From: Spirogloea muscicola
Lineage: Eukaryota > Streptophyta > Zygnematophyceae > Spirogloeales > Spirogloeaceae
Reading direction: 5' to 3'
Length of the DNA stretch: 15,119 nt
Assembly: GCA_009602725.1 (NCBI GenBank)
Contig: WELB01000003.1
Location: forward strand, 166,216 to 181,334
Made by a program: the position numbers and the translations under genes. Within the stretch, counting starts at the first letter, position 1; each line of letters starts with the position of its first letter. Shown here one piece after another: positions 8,396-15,119 of the stretch. A model generated the notes under the pieces. That model saw only the letters and a program-made list of their open reading frames with translations. It searched no databases and was not told the origin of the DNA.

Positions 8396-11300
8396 ATGAG
8401 GTCCAGCGAGGAGCAGCGCCTGGCGGGCGGCCGCCCGTCGCCTGTCGAGCTCGCCGAGGGCGCTGGCCTGCACACGTACGCCGCCGGCAACACGCAAGGT
8501 GCGCGCCCCGCCGTTGCCCCCTCGCCGCGGAAGCTCAGTGGCCGTTTGCTGCTTCTGTGAGTTCCTGGTTGCGCCTTTGTGCTGCTGCCCCTGGTCTGGT
8601 CCTCATGCGTGTTTGCGCGATCTCTGCCTCGTGGCCTTGCGCAGAGCACCCCGTCAAGTCGCTGCTCCACGGCCACCAGGCCGACGAGGTTCCGGCGACG
8701 GAGATGGAGCGGAAGGGCATCCACGACGACTATGTGGCTCCCGACGAGGAGGAGGAGGAGCATCCCTCCAAGGCAGGGGGCATGGTCGGGAAGCTCAAGG
8801 CCAAGGCCAACAAGATCAAGGGCAAGGCCACCGCAATGCTCGATAAGCTGACGCACAAGAAGGACCACGGCGATGCCGACACAAGCTCCGGCTCGCCCCT
8901 ACCGGCAGATGACCTCACCGGTGCAGCGGCGAGCCAGACAGGGCCAGGTGTCGACGATTACAGCACCAAGACGGGCACGCAGGTCCTTGTCCACTCGCAG
9001 ACTGGGGTCAGTACAGCTTGTATGATAGCCCTGCACTTGAGACCGTTGTCATCACTTTCTGGGTCTCAGTGTGCAAGTTCTACACTTTCTTTTTGTTGTC
9101 CAGGTCCTTCAGCATTGCTTTCCTCACAGAGCCCATCTGACGCAGTCTTTCTGTGGCGCCCAATACACCTGATCAACAGACCCCTTTGGTGGGAGTGGTC
9201 AGCGAGGGCTCTGTTGCCACGCCCCTTGTGCCCCTCGGCAATGCTCCAATTGACTTCCCGCCAGCTGATGTGGATGCCGTGACCGGTAAGGACGAGAAGA
9301 CTGCCGTGGACCGGGCCACGGCTGGCACGCCTCGCAAGTATGGTGTGTCGGCTGTGAAACCCCAGTCGTCTAGCAACACCGCGTTCACCAGTGGCCCCTC
9401 AGTTGGTGGTGAGCCCTACTGACACCTTCCCGCAATGGACGAGAAGCCAATGTGTTGCATTGTCGTGGCTTACCGCACCCCAGCTTAGCCACTTGGTCCA
9501 TCGCTTTGACTACGATTCCTTGCGTCTCGCATACTCGTTAGGCAACATCTTGTTCACCTAGTGTCCTCGAGAGGTACAACGACTTGTCAAGTTTACCGGA
9601 GAGTATCTGATTCTGATCACAGTTGACACCTTGAGCGGCAAGGCAGCCTGGCCTTCTGACCAGCGGCTCATGTGTGCGCCTTGCTTGTCAGAACTGGCCA
9701 AGAACCTTTCTGAACCCAGGACCTTGCCTGACACGGGCGGGATGGCTGCAGGACTTGCTCTTGGCACCACGCTCAGCAAGGACGCGCAGCCGGCGACCGT
9801 TAACTCGGCGACAGGAGAGTTTGACCGCACGCAGCTGCAGCAGGGGGGCTTTGACATGCGCCAGGACGCTGCGAGCACCAACTCGTCCGCCGCTCAAGGC
9901 GCTCCTCCCGGAACCATTGTTGACACTGGTAATTACTACTCAAGTTCTGTTGATTGTGCCCGTGCTAGGACAGACGGCACCAGGACGGCGCTGGTCACTA
10001 TCAGTCTCATTTTTAAAGCTGGTTTCTGATGAACTTGTAGTGTGCATCTGCAGGTTTTGGCAGCTTTACTCAGCCTGAAGGTGGAGCCAACAAAGGCACT
10101 GCGCCCCTGACAGGTGGGGCGCTTGCATCAGGCGTGTACGGCGCATCGGAGGCGACCGGGGCGTACAAGCCAGGCGCCTATGGCAGTACAGCTGAGGCAT
10201 CGACAGTGGGTGCCACGTATGCACCTGGCAGCTATGGTGCAACCGGCGCGGCATATGAACCAACCACTTACGGGAGCACAACTGGCGCGGAGTCTGCAGC
10301 AGGCGACTATGGCACTACGCTCAGGGCACCTCCAATGGCCGTCACGTATGCCTCTGACAGCTATGGTGCGGGTGGGGCACTTGCACCAGGCGGCTATGGC
10401 ACTACAACGGGGGCATCTCCAGAGGCCACCACGTATGCATATGGCGTCTATGGCGTCCCGGGCGGGGCCCTGGCACCAGGCAGCTATGATAGTACAACGG
10501 GCGCAGAGCCTGTGCTAGTCGACTATGGCACTACAACTGTCGCAACGTTTGCACCAGGCAACTATGACTCTGCGACCGGCGCAGACCTTACCGGCGGAGC
10601 CTTTGCGCCTGGCGGAGGCATTGGTGCTACCGACAGTCAGGGAGATGTGGACGACTTCCAGAAAGCCTATGTGCTGACGGGCGGCAGCTTTGGTTCAGAC
10701 AACCGGCTGGCATCGGAGGGTTCCGAGCGTTTTGCCACTGCAGCTGGGGGCTTGGGCGGTGGCGCAGGACAGCATGGAGACAACGCCGCTGGTCGCCAAA
10801 TCAAGCAACTTTGCTTCGCTGGAGGGAGGCGCAGATGCCAGAGTTGTTGACATGCCGCCTCGTGACGTTGCTGGCAGTGCCGTCATGGACTCTGGAATTG
10901 GCAGCGAGAAGCTGGGCCAGGACGTATTCCAGACCACAGGTCAGAACACAGATGCTTACGACTCTTCAGCTGCAGCTGCTGGCGGCGCTTTCACAAATGC
11001 CTCCACGTTTGGCTTGCCAGCGGCCGCCTATGATAGCCCCGTGCCCATTACACCCCAGAACTCATACCTTGCCCCAAGTGACAAAGAGATGGCAGCCACT
11101 GTTGCTCGCGGCTTAGGCATGTCAACAGTGAGACCCGAACAGATGAAGATGCCAGATCAAAGCTCAGACACAGACCGACTGGATGAGCGCTTGTTTGCTC
11201 CTCCAGGGGTGGACACGGCGATTCCTCTCGAGGTTGAGGGCCAAGCAGGAGGGCCAGGCATGGCCACGCAGGAGGTGGACACCTCGTATGAAGGTCTGGG

Positions 11301-13107
11301 CGTGGGGCTGAAAGATGAGGTGCCAACCGCATATGCGCCGGTCGACCAGGAGAGTGCGTCAGACCTGACAGCATTGGATGCTGGCAGGCGCTTTGCCACA
11401 GACCGGACGCTTCCCGGGCCCCTGGATGTGAAGCTGCAGCAGGGTGCCAAGGAGCGGCTGGACGATACCGTGGATGTTGGCAACGTTGTGGACGCAACCC
11501 CCGATAGTGAAGCTTTGGTAGAGGGTGAGGACAGTCAGGTGCCAGCTGTCGACTACCAAGAGGATATCTCCACTGGCTCAGGCTCTGAGCAGGCTCAGCC
11601 ACGGTCATCAATACTGGGCTCAGTTGCCTGGGCTGCTGGCGCCGGGTTTGGGGTGGTTGGTGGAGCTGTGACGGCAGCTGCCAGCAAGATTTCGCAGGCC
11701 ACTCAGAGGAGCCCTAAAGTGGCGTCAACCACGCCAGATGAAGAGACGATGCAGCAAAGCAATATTGGAGGTGCTGATGTGACAGGTAAGTGGCCAGAAC
11801 ATGGTTGTTGATTCCCTGACACTGTGCAGTTCGTACTTGATTCTTGGTCATCCCTACCTTGTATAGCAGTGACATGTGATCCTGACTTATACAACCTGAA
11901 TCCACTGTAGGCTGTATTTTGTCAATTCTCTACATTTCTCTATGTTTCAGCAACTCCTTTATCCTGTTTGACATATTGTTACTGTGTTCAACAGATGATT
12001 TGACTGCAAGCACCCTGATGCAGCCTGATGTGACACGTAGCAATGACACAGTTGGAGTTGAGACGGGTGTCTACAGCTCTGCCAACCTGGGCACAATGCA
12101 GGATGCTGAGGAGGGTGTCATCAGCAAGAGCCTGACTGAGGAGGAAAGTGGTCAAGGTGGGGACAATCTGAGCAGGCCAGCTGTGAATGTATATACCTTA
12201 GGGACTCAGCCAATTGCGAGTCAATTCTACAGCGACGACCTGGAGAGGAAGCTTGAGAAGGTACCGCAGGAGCCGCTGAAAGATCAGGTGGATGTTGGCA
12301 CCGTCATCGTCGAGGCACCCAAGACGGTATATTCGGCTGTGCCCGAGCAGGAGGTGGACTTGAGCACCGAGAAATCGCAGGTGGTCTCAGTGCCAGAGGA
12401 GAGTGTAGAGGACTTGGCCTTTGAGTCCAGCGAGCAGCCAGGTGCAACCAGCTCAACTGGGCAACAGCGCGGCGAGGGACCCTCGCTGCTGGGCGTGCTG
12501 GCCAAGACTGCAGGTGGTGGCTTGGGCCTGGCGGTTGGGGCTGTGACAGGGGTTGTGGAGACACTGTCGTATGTGTACAAACCAAAGGGCGATGCAGAGT
12601 CGGCGGCCATTCCTGAAGCTGTATTGGCAGATGACACTGCAGTTGAAGCATCCTTGCAGGGTACCTCGGAGGCCTTACCTCCTTTTGTTGAAACCGACTT
12701 AACGCCAACAAGTGCACCAGCAACTCAGTCTGCAGCTGCTAGTGAGTACCAATATGGCCGTACAGCGGCTGGAGCTCTCTCTGGGCTGGATAGTACGATT
12801 GATCAGTCGCAGCAAGGTGAGTCTGACACTCGAATGCCCACATGTACAAGTCTCAAAGCTTTTGGAGGATTCATGAGCATGGGTCATCATCCTTCCTGCC
12901 TGATGGCCAAGTTGAGTTGATACGTGTGCTATGAATGTATAGACCGTCTCCACACGCAACATGATATTTGGAGGTGCTAATATAATGTCTACATAATTTT
13001 TCATGGTTGCAGGTGTGTCAAGGCCTGGAGGAAAGTTGCTGAAAGAGTACGAATTGAGTGGAGATGAGCGTACGGTTGACGAAGTGCGGGGGCACTCTAA
13101 TGTATAA
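8396..13107 (+). CDS. Large low-complexity LTI65/LTI78 (CAP160)-like stress protein with Tyr-Gly repeats
   Basis: Inferred exons: 8396-8498, 8645-9006, 9180-9408, 9692-9928, 10054-11785, 11995-12816, 13013-13107; most junctions are phase 1. About 1,190 residues, hydrophilic, no signal peptide or clear membrane span. Residues 35-105 hold EHPVKSLLHGH, an acidic DEEEEEHP stretch and a Lys-rich helix (GKLKAKANKIKGKA), followed near residue 135 by DDYSTKTGT. These resemble the N-terminus of plant LTI65/LTI78 (RD29) and CAP160 dehydration/cold proteins. About residues 337-487 are Tyr-Gly repeats. Two Gly/Ala/Val-rich blocks (SSILGSVAWAAGAGFGVV and PSLLGVLAKTAGGGLGLAV) follow similar VDVG-containing leads. 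The C-terminus is PGGKLLKEYELSGDE...HSNV. Within exon 5 the frame shifts by one between about 10670 and 10790, through an unrecognised 73-nt intron or a one-base error. The exon 2/3 junction is the least certain (donor 9006 or 8982). The family call is tentative; that this is a spliced coding gene is much surer. Confidence 0.7.
10134..10583 (+). repeat. Coding Tyr-Gly-rich repeat array
   Basis: About 150 residues with 17 tyrosines. The loose unit is APG-[SGN]-Y-[GD]-[ST]-x-T-G-A, with successive core tyrosines 11-13 residues apart and frequent YxxxxY pairs such as YAPGSY, YEPTTY and YASDSY. DNA units are recognisably related (GCACCAGGC.GCTATG) but diverged, so the array is old or under selection for the peptide pattern. 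No known domain is evident; the composition suggests a disordered, possibly self-associating segment. Confidence 0.8.
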
Positions 13108-13220
13108 ATTACGAGTTGCAAGAGTCTATGCTTGCTTATGATGACCAGTAGATTTGCATGCAGGCTGCAGCCGTGCACTCCCTCTTTTGGGTTGGCATAG
13201 AGCTTTACCCAAGACTTAAT

Positions 13221-13272
13221 TATTTGAACACTCCTTTACTCAATACATTAACAAAGTTTGAGTGTTCAAATA
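13221..13272. repeat. Perfect 13-bp inverted repeat (stem-loop)
   Basis: TATTTGAACACTC at 13221-13233 pairs perfectly with GAGTGTTCAAATA at 13260-13272, leaving a 26-nt loop. A CTTT/AAAG pair inside the loop could extend the stem after a bulge. It lies about 115 bases after the stop of the stress-protein gene, in the likely 3' UTR. Confidence 0.85.
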
Positions 13273-13334
13273 CCAGGAATTTATAAAGTAATTGCACCCA
13301 ACATCTGCCAGGCGAACATCTTCAGATTTCATGC

Positions 13335-13345
13335 TTTATTTGTAA
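13335..13345. terminator. Putative polyadenylation signals, TGTAA (+) and AATAAA (-)
   Basis: TGTAA at 13341-13345 is the first such motif after the stop at 13107 and is the usual green-algal polyadenylation signal. Directly next to it, 13335-13340 reads AATAAA on the - strand, about 250 bases after the stop of the UBX gene. A second TGTAA occurs at 13488-13492. No transcript ends are available to confirm use. Confidence 0.35.
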
Positions 13346-13377
13346 TCTGCTGATGGCTACAGACTGAGTAGCTTTAC

Positions 13378-13500
13378 CATGGGTCTTGTATTTTCGTCGT
13401 TTTTTAAGCTACCTTTGACATATAGATTACTCCCATGTGACTGCATGGGTCTTGTCTTGTTGCATATTGGTGCAACTAGTTTTGACATGTAAACTACTGC
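13378..13500. repeat. Imperfect tandem duplication of about 66 bp
   Basis: CATGGGTCTTGT at 13378 recurs at 13444, and TTTGACATATAGATTACT at 13414 recurs as TTTGACATGTAAACTACT at 13481, so the period is 66-67 bases. The middles have diverged. The second unit gained the TGTAA at 13488. Confidence 0.65.
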
Positions 13501-13589
13501 AAAATAACTGCAAGGTAATGGTCGATTCTGAATAGATGGAAGCTCTCCATATCAGTACAAGCCCAAAAGAAATACTACCCACACCACAT

Positions 13590-15119
13590 TTATTGCCCAA
13601 CTAGGGCAGAGTTGTCATCCTCTCGGATGTGAAGTAAAGCTTGCGGGTGGAGACCAGCATCCTCAAGTGTAGTGCCTAGTGTATCGGGACCAAACATTTT
13701 CTTGGGGAATGGGGTGAACAATGTGTAGTGCACCACTGCCACCTGACCTACTGAGTCGACATAGTCGTATACACTCTGCAAGGTTGCATTACTCCAGAAC
13801 CGGCGGCTCAGCCGCTCGCTTGTGGGCAAACGCACAACTACCTGCAGCGTGGGAAGCAGCCGATGAGTAAGGGACAATCAATATTTTGACCGCCTGACTC
13901 GAAAACCAACAGCCAGATTGTATAAATTTCTTATGAAGATGAGGCACACAGTGCACGCCAGGTTGGAGATGTACGGCAATCAGGCACCCGGCTGGCAAGC
14001 GTTGTCTGTCGTCGCTCAGAAAGGCAAGTGGGGCCGTGCACTTGCCTGAGTGACTCCAGGCCCCTTGTCAGGCTCCTCGCCCACAGCAGCCGCCCCCTGG
14101 CGCCGCCGCTGCTCTAGCAGTGCCTGTCGCTCTGCTGCAGCTGCAGAAGCCGCACGCGCTGCCTCCTCCTCCATGCGCTTCTTCTGCATGAATTCCTCCT
14201 CTGCCAGCCGCTGCCTGCTCAGCTCCTCCTCCTGCCGCCGCTCACGCTCCTGCTAGCAAACGGTCCGCCGACACATCACTTACTTTCACTCAGCAACTGC
14301 AGACAGACACGATGAAGCTGCCCAAAAGAAGCAATCACGAGGCAGACTTGGGGTCTGTAGCACAAGCCGACCTGGTCAGCCTGGAGGGCAGCACGGTAGG
14401 CAGCGTCTTGCTCCTGTCGGAGACGGCGGCTGAGCGCTCGGTCCTCCTCCTCGGTGCGTGCCGCAACCAGCATCGCGCCGTGTTCGTCCAGAACGCGCCG
14501 CAGCACTGCCAGGAGCTCGCCAGGGCCCACAGGGCCTTCGATCTGCGTCGACAGCGGCAAAGGCATGGGTGTCAGCCGCCATGAGTGCTGAGCCCGGGCG
14601 CCAAATGGAGGCCAATGGTCACCAGAGTGACCGCGCCGCTTGCGATGCTCCACCAAGTGCACCTGCTGCAGCAGCGCAACGCGCTGGTTGCTCGAGCCGG
14701 TGACGACAGCGCAGTACGGGAAGGTGGACGCCTTGAGCGAGTTGCTCATCTGGAAGCCCTCGGGGCTGCGGACATCGGAGCCCCAGCAGACGAAGTTGGC
14801 GCGCAGGAAGTCGGCGACGGCCGGCGCCGCGAGTGTGCCGGCGCAGAAGACGGGCGTGGCGGCGTGGTCGGGCGAGTGCAGGTACACGAAGAGGAAGCGG
14901 AAGGCGGCGCCGGCGTGCCGCACAGCGTCCATGAAGCCCGCGTCGACAAAGTCGGGGTGCACGGGGCCATGGGCGGCCTCCAGGCGCCGCAGGAAGAGCG
15001 CGGCCTCTGAGAGCGGCGCATGGTCATGACCGCCGCCGGCGTGCGGCGAGGTGCCCAGGTCGCCCAGGCGGGCGCCGGCGCCGCCGCCGGCGGCCCAGGC
15101 GGCCAGCGAAGCCAGCGCC
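13590..15119 (-). CDS. UAS-UBX domain protein, UBXD8/FAF2/PUX10-like (5' partial)
   Basis: Proteins of this type anchor in ER or lipid-droplet membranes and recruit the AAA ATPase Cdc48/p97 through their UBX domain for protein extraction and degradation. Exons on the - strand: 15119-14663, 14542-14372, 14249-14046, 13841-13590, all joined in phase 0, giving about 360 residues here. Order: Gly-rich linker and LGDLGTSP; UAS (thioredoxin-like) domain with FLFVYLHSPDHAATPVFC, then NFVCWG and MSNSLKASTFPYCAVV; the EGPVGPGELLAVLRRVLDEH segment; a long charged coiled coil (about EEEDRALSRRL to LLEQRRRQ); and a C-terminal UBX domain (VVVRLPTSERLSRRF, LQSVYDYVDS, FTPFPKKMF, ending ALVGQ). The p97-contact loop has FPK where FPR is usual. 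The UBA domain and membrane hairpin expected at the N-terminus lie beyond the window. The last intron has a GC donor. Confidence 0.88.
13842..14045 (-). other. GC-AG intron in the UBX gene
   Basis: Reading the - strand, exon 3 in the window ends ...ACTCAG and is followed by GCAAGT; the intron ends CTGCAG before GTAGTTGTG. CAG|GCAAGT is the strong consensus of GC-AG introns. This choice keeps phase 0 and joins the coiled coil directly to the first UBX strand. The only in-frame GT alternative (GGA|GTCACT) is a poor donor. Confidence 0.65.

Larger units (their letters stand above)
13108..13589. other. Short intergenic region between convergent genes
   Basis: The + strand stress-protein gene and the - strand UBX gene end 482 bases apart, so their 3' UTRs must lie here and may overlap. 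The region is AT-rich with no open frame of note. It holds a perfect 13-bp inverted repeat, a TGTAA motif abutting a reverse AATAAA, and an imperfect tandem duplication near 13378-13500. Confidence 0.7.

Noticed and set aside
7966-8868. 300-codon open frame on the - strand across the stress-gene start
   Set aside because: It runs through the G20 tract and the N, is driven by GC bias, and opposes a well-supported + strand exon structure.

Overview
The window is eukaryotic nuclear DNA, most likely from a green alga (Chlorophyta; a trebouxiophyte is my best guess, by inference only). The reasons are four spliced genes with short GT-AG introns, a plant-type Rubisco-lysine methyltransferase, very GC-rich first exons that grade into lower-GC later exons and introns, and a TGTAA motif of the kind green algae use for polyadenylation. 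There are no operons, RNA genes or CRISPR arrays.

Layout. (1) Positions 1-2554, + strand: the 3' eight exons of a SET-domain / Rubisco LSMT-type protein-lysine methyltransferase; its 5' end lies outside the window. (2) 2555-3743: intergenic, with one copy (R1) of a dispersed repeat and then a GC-rich promoter/leader. (3) 3744 to about 5779, + strand: a small membrane-bound di-iron fatty acid hydroxylase / sterol desaturase superfamily protein with all its histidine clusters. A single N in its first exon breaks the apparent frame. (4) 5780-7270: about 1.5 kb with no gene I can support. (5) 7270-7970: a cluster of short hairpin-forming repeats in both orientations, related to R1. (6) 8142-8170: two G-box/ABRE-like motifs, then a 20-G run ending in N, in front of gene 3. 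(7) 8396-13107, + strand: a gene for a long (about 1,190 residues), hydrophilic, low-complexity protein. Its N-terminal part resembles plant LTI65/LTI78 (RD29)/CAP160-type stress proteins, its middle is a Tyr-Gly-rich repeat, and two related Gly/Ala/Val-rich blocks lie near its C-terminus. (8) 13108-13589: a short intergenic region between converging genes, with a perfect 13-bp inverted repeat and a TGTAA motif. (9) 13590-15119, - strand: the 3' four exons of a UAS-UBX protein of the UBXD8/FAF2/PUX10 type.

The four genes do not form an evident pathway. Gene 3 is the most unusual object: an LTI65-like start fused to a Tyr-Gly repeat, under a promoter with ABRE-like sites. All exon boundaries were inferred by hand from reading frame, splice consensus and family resemblance. 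No alignment or transcript data were available.
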